NCBI GenBank assembly: GCA_013396635.1
Contig: WBMW01004965.1
Location: 599,295-663,294 of the forward strand
Direction of reading: 5' to 3'
DNA length: 64,000 bases
DNA from: Penelope pileata
Lineage: Eukaryota > Chordata > Aves > Galliformes > Cracidae
The notes below the pieces were generated by a model. That model made no database searches and was not told the DNA's origin. It saw only the letters and a program-made list of their open reading frames with translations. Positions 27,101 through 42,100 of the stretch are shown in pieces. Every line of letters begins with the position of its first letter. Positions within the stretch are counted from its first letter, which is position 1. The position numbers were made by a program, and so were the translations under genes.

Positions 27101-30100
27101 GCATTCCTCTTTCCCAGTTTCTTTTCTGCATGTTGCTAGATAGGTTAATGTTAACACAGCATTAGATACCATTCACATTATTACACACACCATATCAATT
27201 ATCTGCATATTAACATACATTTATGCTTTTATCTATACTAATAACCTTTTATGTTATAACTTCTATTGCAAAAAATAAACTGAAACATTATTATGTCTAA
27301 CCTGTTAACAGACACTACAATTCTGTTTACAAACACAAACCTGATTTTCCCCACAGCTGTGACAAATCACAAAAACTGCAAGTAGATCTCCTTTTTCCCC
27401 TCTAAGATCCACCCTGTCATGGTTTTCCAAAACCAGCATTTTGACTTTCAAGTCTGTAAATGCCATTTATCAGACAAAATTTGCCATTTGTTTTTTCTTA
27501 CACACATTTGCCTGAAACATGGCTGCCAATCATTTCTGAAGCAGGAAATACAGATGTTGTTTTGGCATTCCAGAAATGAATAGAAGATTGGAACTAGAGA
27601 TAAAATTGTGAAAGCAATGCTATGCATTCCATAAAACCCAGCTAATTACTAAAACATCCATGCAGATAAAGCCCAATTTGTCATAAACAATGGTTTAAAG
27701 ACCTTCCCTAGTAAATATTTGAAATGAACATTCACTTTGCAGTCATGTGTAGAACTACTCTGATGATTACTATGGATACAAATTGTTCATAAGAATCCTC
27801 CAAAGTATTATACATTTAAACGAGATGGCTCCTAAGAGAGTTTAAAAAGCTTTGAAGTACTGCGTATTTGTTCTAACACAACTCTTTTTTTTGGTCTAAT
27901 TTCTATTCAAAGCAACATACTGTACATTCCATCTTCTCTACATATCTTTGTTATAACACCCTTTGAAATATGACAGATGTATAGTGCAGTGTACATATGA
28001 TAAAGCTCCTTCTAAGAGAATTTCATTATACTGTGTGCCATGCTTTTCTACATGAATACTACTGGAGGAAGGATATTAACAGAGAGAGTTTATATCAACA
28101 CTGAAGAAAATGTCAAATTAAAATTCCAGCCTGATCATCTTCATCCTGATTACTGAAAATGCCTAAATACAGTTTTACCTGTCAGTTGAAAATACCATTT
28201 TGCCAAAGCCTGAAAAACTTCTTGAGGGTAGACAAACTAACCAACCTCTGGGCTTTTTTTTTTTTCCCCTCCTTTTCTCTAAATGAATGGCTTGCATAAC
28301 ATTAGAATTCCATTTTTAATACAACGGTGCAACAAGACACCCAGGCATACATAGTTTCCCATTTATGCCAGATGGGTATGATTCCCAAATGAAAACACTC
28401 ATTCTGACCATATCGGGAAGCTCTCCTTTCCCATACTCCCCTTCCAGACAGGGTACTGAATTTAAAAAACAGATCTTGCTATTTGATAACAATTTAGTGT
28501 CTATTCAGTGTGGTCTGGTAAAGGAGGAAGGATAAGGGGCTGAGAACTATGCACTTCATGGTAGCAAAGAAAATCTGACAGGTAGAGAGTAAAACAGAGG
28601 AATTCTGACCAGGGACACCGGAGACAAAATCCTATTTTTATAAACAATATTAGGGGTCATTGATACTCATTCACATGGTACAAGGCTCCCCTTCCTGCTC
28701 CTTGAAAGGTCTCACCCAGATAATATCACACACCAAGCTCTACAGCTTTGTGGTTCTTTAAGAATCCACATAGAATAATCAAGTGTATCCTGCCAAGCAG
28801 TGGAAACTTAAACTCTATAAATGCATGAGTACTATACTGTGACTTCCTTAATTCCCTATATTTAGTCCATACCTAGATAAAAGCTTAAGAGAAGATTTCT
28901 ACAGAGAACCGATTTAACTGTCCAGTTTTTCCCGTTTGTATGCTGGACAAAGTATAAAACTGTGTCACTGTTCTTAATACATTTAGAAGTGCATATTACA
29001 CAACTCATATTCAAAAATCTGCACTAATCAGGACAAAAACAGGAAAAGGAAATCCAAGTTTTAACAACAAAATGAAAATGACAAATAAATGAAGACTTGA
29101 TTTTCTAGACCCACAGTAGGAAAGATGAGAGCATCCTGCCTCCAACTTTTTATTTCTTACTGAACTAAATCCTCAAAGGGCAGAAGACAAAAAGCACCCA
29201 AAAGGAAATGACTTGCCCAAAATAACACAGCAGACTGGCAGCAAAATGAGCAACAGAATCTAAGGCCTCGCCAGCACTGCCTCTAATAACTGCTTCTTGG
29301 ATGAAATTAAAAAGAATAGTTTGGAAAGCAGGAGGCCTAATCAAGTCATATATCAAGGACAAGAAGAGATTGGAGGTCACTGTGAGTAGAAAGAGGACTT
29401 CAGGAAATGTCCCAGTGCAAGAAGTGACAAGCAGAGGGGAGCCTGTACTTGAAGAGAGAAGAAAAGAAAATAACTGTATGTAATCCCAAATCTCTGAGTG
29501 ACTGGATAGGACAGAGAAGTTGTGGAGAGTAATTAAAAAAAAAAAAAAAAAGATAAATAGTTGAGCAGGAAAGAGTTTTCACACAACTTAAAAGGAAATG
29601 GCAAGTCATTTGCATGAAGATGGAGACAGACAGGAAGAAACACGTCTACACAGAGAGAAGGAGGTCAGAAATGACCAACAGATTTATGAGATAAGTGTCC
29701 CTGACTGCCCCAGTGTCCAGTCACAGATTTGCAGGGTATTCCAAGACATTTTATAACCTCTTTCATCTCTTCAAAAACTCGAGGACCTGTAGGGCTTATA
29801 TGTGGCAGACTGAGAAATCTTTAAAAGATCTCTCAAATTATACTATGTATGATGTTTGGATATCACTACAGTATCAAGATTTCAGACTTGCACAAAGATG
29901 CCTTCACCTATGAAAAATGACCTTGATAGGAAGGGATGTGCTCATTTCCATTAAGTTCAATGACAGGTAAGAGATTTATGTATCTTGCAATGCCCAGACT
30001 TAATATTCTGCATTAGTGCCCAAGCTCTTCAGGAACAGCAAACAGCTGATGAAAATATCCTCTTGTAACTGTACAGTTCAGAATCAACACACGTAATATT

Positions 30101-33100
30101 TTATGAAGATAACATATTTGAAGAGGTTCAACTTGGAGCAGATATTCCAAGTTCTTCTGTAAAATAAAAACTGAGGGATTGAAAGTATTTGAGTGCACCT
30201 TGATCGGGAAAAACATTGTTGTCACAGGTAACTGTAGATTAGCAACAGTGCTAGATTAAAGCCACAAAATTCTGGTTTTGCACCTGTAACAAGAAATTGT
30301 TTTGCTTGAGTTAATAGTGCCTCATCCTTTAAAAATAAAAAAAAATCAAAAATACTCATATTTGCCTGGCAAAAACATTCACGAACCATGTGAGTCATTT
30401 ATCAGAAGTCAAATGCCTCCAGTATTTGGAGAAATTATTTTTTTTTCTTCTTCCAGAGGCATATACTTTTGTCAGAAGCATTTTATGTCAGGAAACAGAA
30501 ACGCTATCATACAATTAATATCAACAGAATTGCTATGGTCATTCGCCATAATTGCATTCAACTCCAGAAGGTAAGAACTACTTTCACTCAGCAATCCCAG
30601 GGAGCATGAAGTCATACATCTGAAGTGATATAAACATTATTAGAAAGATAATTAAAGTGATACAGACATTATTATTAGCCTCTGACCAATGATGCATTCC
30701 CTGATAAACATCGGTAATAATCACTAATGCTGAGACACTTCATGAGATCCATGTGAAGGAAATTACTGACCCAGGTGGTGAGCATAAACAGTACAGCTGT
30801 ACAAAATGAAAAAGAGCAAAACACTAAGATATATGCTAGAGCATGACGACATCTGGGGAGAAGTTATTAGTCAGGAACAAAGTTGGCTTCCTGTTATTGT
30901 AAAATAGTTTATGTAGACTCAGTACCTCTGTTATGTCTCCAATTGCATAAATGTGAGGAACAGAAGTAGCTTCGCTGGCATCAACAATGATCTTTCCAGT
31001 TTCAGAATTAGTTTTCACTCCAACTGTCTCCAAGTTGAGAGTTTCAACATCAGGGGCTCGGCCTTAAGAAAAAAAAGATAAAGTAAAAACTACTGAAAAA
31101 CTTTAGTAGTGTTAATCTAAAAAGCTGGCATCCTTCACTGCAGATTTCCAAGAGCTTTGTGCTATTTGATAGTCCAAGTAGACAGAAGACAAAACGCATC
31201 TGATGCTGAAAAAAACATAAGAGTAGACAGATATGGCTATGAATCTCTTTGGAAAAGCAGCTCTATTATTATTGCCTTTGCTCAGACTATTTCAAAGAAA
31301 AATATCCTTTAAAAATATCCAGGAAAAAGTGCAAAAAGGAAAATTTGCAAAAATTGCAAAAGCCAGATGGTTTAAAATTTATTGCACATTCTAAATTCAG
31401 CTTGCTAATGTAGCATGAATATACATACACATAACAATGTATCAACTTCTACACTGAAAATTTCCAGCAAACACTAACCGAATGGCACTAAATACTAGCA
31501 AACAGCCTTTTGTGCCCACCCGCACCTACAAATGATTAATAATGTCAATCAACATCAAACATTCCCATTTTAAAACTACTTATTTTAAAACTTTTTTAGT
31601 TCCCTCAGCCTGGACAATAAAGTTCATCAACTCTGCTCTCAAACCGTTAGTGCTGAAGTATTTAGTATTTAGCTCAAACTCTGTATAACTACTCTCTAGA
31701 ATTTACAACTACTGCTTCAATGGATTTAAAAACAAATGAAGCAAACTCTACTGAGCCTAGATTTTATTACAGCTTCCTCTTCCAAAGATTTTAAGTTATA
31801 CCACTTCCATATGATTTTTCTCTCTCTAAATTACATACTTTTCAACCTATACACCTTTAAAAATATTTTTGTAGTGTTTACTGCATAAAGTTACTATCAA
31901 AGACTTGATGCAGGCTCTACTGAGTGGTCTATAGAGTACCTAGCAAAGCAATTCCTGATCCAGAAAAGGAATCTTAAAACTTAAACAATTTTTCAAATGT
32001 ATTTAAAGGTTAATAAGCACAGTGAAATTATCAGTTCCTCCCAAAAGTTCTTCGGGACACACAGCATCATATAGAAGAAATTGCCTGAATATATCCAAAT
32101 GAAGGAAGTTTTATAACATCGCATATGTTTGCTGAGGATAAAAATGGATATGGGTATATCTACATCTACATACATCTCTGTCTCCCATGTGAGTCATGAT
32201 TTTGTGTTTGAAGTTAATATAGAGCTATAGCAAAGCAAAACAAAAAGGGAAATGTGTTTTCATTACAAAAACAAGCTCTTTGATGTTAATGTAGGAAATT
32301 ATTAAACAAAAGGAAAACCTGGCTTGTCAATACAGACCTAATTATATGTAAACATATGATTCACTGCTTTATACATCTGCCACATAGCCAGGCCCCCCAA
32401 ACAATGTCACATCTGAATGCCTCTGTAAAGACTTCTGTGTATTAATTTCATCTGGTGAAACCAACACTTCCTCTGGGAGTACTGACTGAAGCTGTCGGCA
32501 CTTGGCTATCTGTCTGTCTTCCCTTCTGTTGTCCCCATGGGATGTTGATCTGCTGTTCCTTCTCTGCCCCCTGCTCCCCAGTCCTGATGCTATCAGGCAA
32601 CAAAAATAATAAACCTCCAGGACCTTATCTTGGCTCGGATGTGAAACAACTTCCTACCGTTGTATTTCTTTGTGTATTGAGAGTAAAGCCTGGACTTTCT
32701 GCAAATGGACAGCTAATGGGGTTTTCTAGTTTCCCCTTTTTCCTGCCAGGCAGAGCCAAGAGAACCCTTAGCACGCAATGGCAAGCACTGAAAGAGGAAA
32801 AAAAGAAAAACTGTCAATAGAGTCATTTAAAGACTTGTGACAACAACAGCTGAGTTTATCAAACCTGCAGGATAACACTTAACCTTTCAATTCCAATCTA
32901 TTTTAACATGTGCACAGCTTGGTATTAATAGCTAAGAGTTACAAAAAGCATGTTGCTACTCAGTGAAATTTCTCTTTCACCTTTACTGCCTAAATGGTAC
33001 TTCTGAAAATAATAATAAAACATTAAAAACTAAACTAAGTCTTTATCGGCCTTTAGCCCCATGCTGGATCACCTCCATGAAACAAAATTACACATACTGA

Positions 33101-36100
33101 TCTTGCTTCACCTCAAATTCACTACCTTCAGTTCACGACGAGCTGAAGTGGCTTGGTAAGTTTTAATGCCAAATTCAGGAAATTCAGAGATTTCCCAACA
33201 TTCAGTTACATAGTATTATAGAATTAGTTCTCACCATTTTTCAATAGCATTGGATGAAAAGAACATTTGTTTCATACCCATCACTCCTATGATTTTTTTC
33301 TAGATTCATAGCTTCAAGAAAGCATAAGTTTGCAGCTTATTCCTAAGATCCACAGGACAACACAGAGATGGCTTTCTATTTATTTTTTTAAATCCAGCTC
33401 GTGCAGTTTGAGTTGGAAGATGCTCACTGTCCTGAAACTCCTAAATAAAGAGTACATGATTGTATAAGACACAAGATTAGTTTTAGCTTTTTTTCAAAAC
33501 AGCAAGTTTTATGCCTGACATCCAGAAAAAAAGGAAGAATGATGTCAATTCAAATCTGACCCTTGAAGAAGGTTACCCCTTCTCCTGCACTTCTAACACC
33601 ACGTCATCATCTCATCTTTAATAGACCCGTACAATAACCACACAGTTGTGAAAACCACACAGATCCCAGTTCTAAGAGTGACAAGAAACTCATTACAGCA
33701 CATTTCAGACACACCTCAGGCAGGTTATATTTTGATGTGGCACTTCTGTCCTATCATCTGTGGAGTGGCTCTGGTAACTGCACTTCCATACAGAACAAGG
33801 TGATAGCAGGCTGCTGTGACCTTCAGGTGCAGGATCTACAATAGCAGAGCTTGAGGCAGCTAAACTGAGGGGAACCGTAGGTGTATAGTCAAGTATCAGC
33901 AGTAAAAGAGTGATAGCACACTCTTGCACACAGCAAGATTTCCCAGGGTGATAAAGGTGCAGCTGACAGCAACTCTGTAAAATTTTATAACAGGTCTTTT
34001 GCAGTTGCTTAATCACAGATATTGGAATGTCTGTTTGCCCCTAGCATTTGAAAAATTCAGACTAGAGCCAACCAACCGTTTTCCTATCAGGCACGACACT
34101 GCAGATAGCCACTGTCAGGATACAGCATGGTAGGATGGCTTTTCTGGCATAAAACCTAAGACCAAGTCTTATCCACTTCTTCCCTATGTATTTGCATTTT
34201 TATACATCTACCAAATTGGTTTGACCTTAATCAAAATCTCAGCCGTGTTCCCAGTTTTGGTATTTTCTTTCATCTTGGTCTGGGTGCCTAACACACTCCT
34301 CCAGAACACTGTCAAGAGCAGTGCTCTTTCTTCCTTCTAAACCCTTCTAAAAACCCTAGGTATTCACAAAAACATAGCCAGCTGATAATGACTAATAAAG
34401 AGCAACTCAGTGCAAACTATATTCAGACTACAAGAAAATACTGGCTACAGGAATATTAACTAGGGTTAAAAAAGTTCAGAAACTACATCACATTGATGGT
34501 AGTGCACATCAATTATACAAGGATGTTTCTGAACATTTCAGGTATTAGTGACAGATTTTCAGCATTCCTGCCACAATTTGGAAAAAATAAAATCTGTCTC
34601 TTAGTCAGGGATGGGGCAGTTAGGTTCTTTGCAAAGTCTGCCTGGCTGTACCAGTTCTAATAGCATTGATTAGTAATACTGATTATGCAGTGGAGTCATC
34701 TCAGGAGAAAGCTTGTGGCAGCCACAGTGCAGTCAGTAACTGCCTGGGCATCACCATCCATTGTACAGTTGAAGTTACTTGCACCTGGTGGCAAAAAGCC
34801 GAGGACATGTCACTTTGGTCCTACCTGAACAATAACAAAAAACAAAACAAAACAAAACTGTGTAACCAAGGTAAACCTCACAGCTCAGGGCTGACTTTTA
34901 ACAATTGTTATTTGTTTTGTTCTCAAGGTCTTGTGCAAGGTAAAGTGTGTTGGAAACACTTCCTGAGAAGAAAACTATAGTTCACCTTTAAATCATTTCT
35001 CCCACCTTAAGCCTGCTGTAACCAAAGGCTTTCTGCATGCTTAAAGGCTGGCTCTGAAGTCTCAAAATCCAGCACCCACCAAACACTGCCAAGCAAGATC
35101 CTTGGCTTCAATCTCTTACACACAGGTGAACAGAACCAATATTCTGCAGAAAACGGCACACTAATTGCACTGGTTACATGAAATTACTTTGCAGCAGTTT
35201 CTGCCATTTTTTTGTTTATTTATACCACCATCCAGGCAAAGGCTAGCCATCACCTATCAACTCAAATGTCACCTTAATAGTTCAGATTTCAAAATGTTTT
35301 CTAACGCGCAGATTAGAAGCATAGCCTAGTGTTTAATTTTTCCTCAACTTGAAGCAGTTAATTTTGTAGCCACGAGCTGGTAAAATAAGCAGCATAAAAC
35401 AAAGAGTTACAGTCAATGTTTCTGGGTGTGTTAAGGAAAACATACATTTGCATCCTTTTTAATGCAAACAAATTACCAACACATTAAAAATAACCTCGTT
35501 GAAGCAAGTCTGACCGCCTGTCATTAAAACTATACATAGGGAAAAAACCTAGAAGCACTGGCTGATGTAATGAGTGACTATTTTCATTAGGACTGCAGAC
35601 ACTGCATCTTATCAAGACAGTCATGGATTAAAATTAATGAGGAAGAGACATGGGAAGTTCAGAAGAAAGACCCAGAGCCTCAGCAAACCATACCACATTA
35701 GCACTAACAGTTTTCTGAGATCAACCAAGGTGTGTTATTTTTCACTGAATAGGTCAAAGGTTACAAATCGGATGGCAAGGTTTTGTTTGCAAAGAGGAAT
35801 CTAAAGCCCATCCCCTTCCTATGAGGGCTGGCAGAGGTGTACTCACCGGAGATCACAACAATATTTCACCAGATGGGACTTTTCAAAGAAAATCTCCAAA
35901 CAACATTTCTGTTTTAAGTTAATCCAAACTGATTTGGTTATAAAACTTGAAGAAAACAACTATACATTTATACAAGCATATATATATACACACATATACA
36001 CATATATACACACACACTTAACCCTTTCTTGATATTCAACATTGATGATCTTATTTTACTGCACTACAAATAAATCTGCCAAGCATCCAGTCTGACACAA

Positions 36101-39100
36101 AGGGCAATATGCTTCATTCATAGTATGATGTGCAACACCGGATCCCTGTTCAACTTTACATTGAGCTGAAGGCATAATTCTTTTTTATAGCACAGACGAT
36201 ATTATTTCAAAGGCACAGTGGCTTTCCTCTAAGCCTATGAATGCAAAGGAACTTGAGAACGGTTGTTCCACTGCCCTCATCAGGGAGACATCTCTCTTTT
36301 GTAAAGCTGAACTTCAGATATGATGCTGGTCATCACTCATACTATTAAAAATTTACTAGTACACTATCCCACTTTCTCAATTGAACTAACTCCAGGATAT
36401 TTTATAAACACCTGCTTAGTTTAATTATCAGCTCAGTTGTGCTCCTCCACAGAGTAAGACTCCAATCAGATACACAGTAATTCAATATCTTTTCTAAGGA
36501 CTTTATGAATAATCTGGATAAATTCCAGTTACAGCAGTAATGTTTTGCCACTAATTGCAAATTAAAATGGAAATACAACTTGTCCCTTCCTGTTATATAT
36601 GAGCTGCGTTGCAGCTGCAGAACTCAATACACACGTTTCAGGCCTCTGATAGCTGAAACAAATGCACTGTACAAAGCTTGACCTCTTGCAACTCTGCCCT
36701 GCAGATCAGCGGTTGCATCTATTATTAAATGTGTCAATCTCTACCTGTTCCTTTGGACAAATATCCCATCTGTACAACCACAAACTTACTGCTGCTTTGT
36801 AGCTCAGGTACATCAGTCACTTACGGTATAAAGGTTTTTTTGTGTCCTTAAGAGCAGAAGTAACACTGTATGATATTAAAAGTTTATTGGTTCCATATTA
36901 GAAAAAAAAAATCTCAGAAACTTATTTCAGGAGAATTCTCACAAAAGCAGAAGACAGAGCACTAGTAAAAAACAGAAGGACGTTACATGACTAAACAGGC
37001 AGAATCAAATAAAGGCCAAGAAAGAGCTGTTTCAGTGACTTGGTTTCAAACTGAGTGCAGTCACTGAGCAAAGTAACACAGGCTCATAGCAGTAACCTGC
37101 AAGAGCTTTGGACTGAAACCTTTAAATTATATTAAAAATCTACCAAAATATTTTTTGTCTCAAATATTTTGACTGGTTAAAAAAGCTGCTATAAAAGAGA
37201 GCATTAAGTCTGCTTTTAATGCTTTATTCATACAAGTAGGAAATTAAACATTCCAACAGAACAGAAAAAAACCCTCTTCATAGAAACAATAACGAAATTT
37301 TTCTTTCTCCTGAAGGGCCCACATTAAGACATAGGATCTGTAGCTTACCAAGCTTGAATTATCTGACAGTCAGTAAACACTTTCAACATTATCCACAAAA
37401 TCCTATTAACTATAAAGAAATCCAGGTAAAAATCCAAGATACATTTGCACAATCAGGGAAATATCTAGTATAATTCAGACTACAATTAGTTAACCTTAGT
37501 GGCTGCTTTTTAACTAATTCTACAAGCTGACTTTCTTCAATCAGTATTGTAACTGGCACATCTGCAGACAGGAAATCCTCAACACTACCAAGTTTCCCAG
37601 TCTATTATCTGAGACACCTGGTGTGGGTGTGTTGATACAGAGAAAAACAATGAATCATACTGACTGCACATCAATTAACCAGCTTTAACTGTTAATGTGT
37701 TTAATCCTTAAGGGTGGAGTGCCAGCCAACTGGAACCCTTAAAAAAAGCCAAAAAAAGAACCACAAAATCCCCAAACTGTTCATTTTTCAGTTTCTAAAT
37801 ATGGATCATAGCTCAAATCTATGACAGAAATTACAACACATATAGTTCTTTTGTATTAAAATAGTGAGTGGAGTCATATTACAACTGAAGTTGCAATAGC
37901 ATAGGATACAATCTTATTACATTGCAATTAGTATTAAACTACGATTTTTTATGGTATTATTTCAACTTAGCAGCTCATTTTTACATCTTTGACAAAAGTA
38001 AACAAATTGACTTGAAATTTCACAGGTGTGACTCCACATCAGAGTGTACTTTTACCAGAAAGCTTGAGGAAAATCAGAGCTGGCATTTAGAAACGCACTT
38101 TTGGGGAGGGAAGGGGGGCGTGAAATACCTCTTCATTTAGCTTTAGGAATATTATTCTACAGTTTTCGAGATTGTTACAGCTCCAGACAGCACAATGTTT
38201 TTTGCTCTCAGCAAGCACGAGTGTCTTTGGTTCTGGTAGCACAATCCACTATCAAATGCTGTTTCCACAGTTTAGAGAAGCCCATTACACTTCTAAGAAA
38301 ATAGTAACCAAAGTAATCCAAAGCAAATGTTTGACACAACATATAACCTGCTCTCTCTTTAGGGTATTAGGAAGATAAAAAGCTGGCATAACCAGGGGAA
38401 AGGGACATCAGGACAATAGATTTAGCCCACTGGGCAAAATACAAAACTCTGTAAATGATCTATTCCTATTTCCTGTAATGGATCTATTCTGTGACCTCAA
38501 TAACTTAATTTAATCTATTTAACAAGTGAATGGGTAATGCTTTCTCTGCTTTCATAGAAGAGTTCCTCTAGAGAAAAATAACAGGTTAAAAATGTAATCG
38601 TTAAAAAGGAGTTCCCAAAACTGCTAGTAAAACTGATCATTCTGCTGCATCAAAACAGCGTTTTTGGGCAGTAAATTTAAACTTATTTACTATGTTCACC
38701 AGATACCGTCTGCTCTCTAAACTATCACTACTACCTTTACCGATTCATTATTTATCTAGAACCCCAAACATTCACAGAGCTATATAAGCAGAGAAAACAA
38801 GAGGTCTTCCATTCCAGTGCGCTTGCAAGTCCATCCGAACTAACAAAGAAACTGAGAGCCCACTCATAACAGCAACAAACAAACAGCTTGGAGAGGTACA
38901 GCAGAACAAATATTTTTGTTCCTGTGCAGCCTTGTAACATACATCATTTAGCATGTTAGTACTTACAAGAAGTAACACTTGACTCAAAGGAGGTAGAAAA
39001 CAGATTTAATTCCTGTTTCTGGTGATTATTGTCTGAGCTTTTTGATACATTTTTTTTTCAATTATTTTACTCTGATTTATGCATCGTATTCCAGTTCTGA

Positions 39101-42100
39101 GGAATCTGAGATATGTCAAGGATCCTAAACAGATTTCAAAAATCTTCAAAGTACCACAGCTCCCTGCAACGAGCTTGGATTTTTAAGATATTTCTATTTC
39201 TCTGAATGGGATGATGGCTGCAGTAACAACTTTAACATGCACAGTATAGAAACACGTAGAAGAAACCTAGTCTCTTAGACAGGATTAATACAAACTTGAA
39301 ATATTGAACAGCTCCATGAATAAGTCCAAGTATGCACTTAACAGCACAACAACTATACCACAGAGGTTGCTGGCATTCATGCTCCCACCTTCTGGAAATG
39401 TGTGGAAGACTACATGGTATCCTATTCACTGCCTCTCATGTATAAGTAATTACTATGGATTTGTCTCACTTCCTGTAACATTCACGTGGTTTTAGACTGT
39501 AAGCGAAGGAGTCAGGTGTGGAATAAATGAATTTGAAAATTAGCAACATTTAGGTTGCTAAATCTTAAAAAGAGGTTTGGCCCTGCAGAACATGAGAGAG
39601 TTTCCTTTTCAGGATGGAGAGCACTACAAATAAACACAAAAACAATCAAGTTTACCTACTGCCCACATCACTGTGTCAAAAGAATCCGTTTCTTCTGTGC
39701 CCAAGTCAGTATTTTTCCAGGTGACTTGTAATCTGTTGCTTTCCAATTTTTCAACTTTTGTTGGGATACATTTCTTTAAAAATTTTGTGCCATAAGATTC
39801 CATGTACTCAGTTACTAAAGATGCCATTTGCTGTTGAGTAAGGGGAAAAAAATGTTTATTCTTAGATACAACCTTTTTAACATAAAACTCTCCTTCAGCT
39901 GTCTTTATGAAATCCAGTAAATACACCATGCATTTCAAACATTCTTTGTCACTTAGCTACTGTGCACTGTCAACACATGATAATTTATTGAGCTACAATG
40001 ACCTGCAACTCTATTCCAAGAGGTATTTGTATCTGAATATTCAAATTATTTTCAAAAAAGTGAAATAGCAGGAGTAAGAAGGTTGCTTAGAAATAAATAA
40101 TTTGATTCTTATCCAAAATAGCATCTACAGCAAATTCAGCTTAACATTACCACAACTGCTGTTTTCTGGCAGCTTGAAGAGAACACTTCGGTAACATTAA
40201 CGAAGAACAATATTTCCCCTTTGCCGTGACACCTGTCATTTCTCTGCAACAACCACAAATCACTAAAGTTTCCAGAAAAGTTCTACTACAACAAGGAAAT
40301 AATGCTTTTGTCCTAAGTGCTTGTTTGAAATAATGCCACACCACAGCCAATTAGTAAAGTATTGCATTGACAAGTGTATCCAAAGATGTCATTGCTCTTG
40401 ACCGAAGTAATTCAGGTTGCACTTTGTCAAAGGATATATTTATTACTTAAAGGATAGTATCACAAAACCGCTCACATAGAAGACCTACATGCAAGGTCTA
40501 GACTTACTACTTTATTTCTGAAGCTAACTAATAGGAAAGCAACAACAGGGTTATATCTCTTCAGAAACATGACGGCTCACGGATCAGTTTCCATCAGACT
40601 CAGTGGGGCTACAGACTAAAGATAATTATTTTATATCTGTTCCTACTTAACTTTGAAATTTCAATTGGAATTCTGGCCAAAATTATGTTCTGTTTTGTCA
40701 ATGCAGTCATGACCACTCAGACTTTTAAATAAAACTCCTCAAAATTTTTCCCAATCTCAAAACAGTCTTTTTACTTCAAACTTCTCTTTTGCTTATAACT
40801 TTTTCCATCTTAGGGTTCATAGTTTCAAAGAAATCTCTCTCTCCATATGTAATTTTTTTTTACTAGTTACAAGTGCCAGTGTTATGAAAGTAATAGCCAT
40901 GATTTCTAGATCTTAGTCATTAAAAATTTTCAGCTTAGTGATTTATGTTCTTCATAATGAACTCCACACTCAACTACTTCATGTTAAGTCCAGTAATTTA
41001 TTTAAAAAATCATAATCTGCAACTCTTAGCAACTCTAGATTAAGGAGATCATCTAATACTTTCAGCAGTGGCATAATCCATATCCCTCCCCTGCTTCCTG
41101 ATCTTTTCAATCCTGTTTCCAATTAAGCGGGAAAAGAATAAAAAGATGCAATTTTCTGACTAAAGAATCAAGAAATATGATAACAAAACACAAGCTAATA
41201 TTTACTTAATTACTCTTCAGAAAGCATGTACTAGGAGGCGTTTGGAGAAGCCAATGTCACCCTTCCTTTAGGAGACAAAAATAGTCAAGTACACCTTATA
41301 TTTCATATAATGAGATGCAAGAGGGTTTGCACTGACCTGATCAAACCCACGAAGTGGTATACTTCTCATTATGACTGTAGCATCCAATCCGATTCCCGTT
41401 AGAAAACCAGCACATTCAAGTGAAACATCTGGTAAAGGATCAATTAAAGAAATATAAACAATAATTTCATATAAATGCAACAGAGGAAAGGGTAGTATAC
41501 AAGTGGTGTTTCTACCTAGAGATATCAAGTTGTCCTCACACATCTTCAGTTTCCTTTTGTTGTGGAGTATAAAAATGCAAAGCCTTAGAATTCTTTACTC
41601 ATGGATAAGACTGTTTTCCAGATCCTGAGAACTCATCCTCAGCTGACCTTAGTTCCCATTATGCTATTGCATAGAAAATTATTCCTATAACATTATCAAC
41701 TATGGGGCATGAGCAAAGGAACTCAGAACATTAAGCTTTCATAGAAAGGTGACTATGCTGCTTATAATAACAAATTATCAGAGATTTTCAAAGGATACAA
41801 CTGGCTCCAACAACCAACCTGTTACATAAAAAAGAAAGAACAAAGCTGTGGAATGAGCTTGTACATATTTCTGCACAAACAACAAATACTTTTGACGTAT
41901 GTATGGTTAAAAGCTTACAGGATTGAGCAGTGAATCTGATGTTGTTAGGTGGGAAGAAAGTGCGGTTTGTCAGCTCCAACAAAGACAACACTATAATGTG
42001 ATGTTATTTTTTTAAGAGAATTTTAAAAAGAACAGGCATATAAGACACAAGGGAGTGTTTTCATATTTTAAGGAGATAATTAAACATATTCTGAAAGATA

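Larger units (their letters stand above)
26258..30925 (-). other. TXNRD2: TXNRD2 intron 12
   Basis: 4668 bp. It contains the SINE-like relic at 29195 and the A17 run. No other gene or RNA was recognised. Confidence 0.8.

Noticed and set aside
32455..32820. 121-codon plus-strand frame in TXNRD2 intron 11
   Set aside because: No known motif, no splice partners and ordinary base composition. It is of a length expected by chance in this much sequence.
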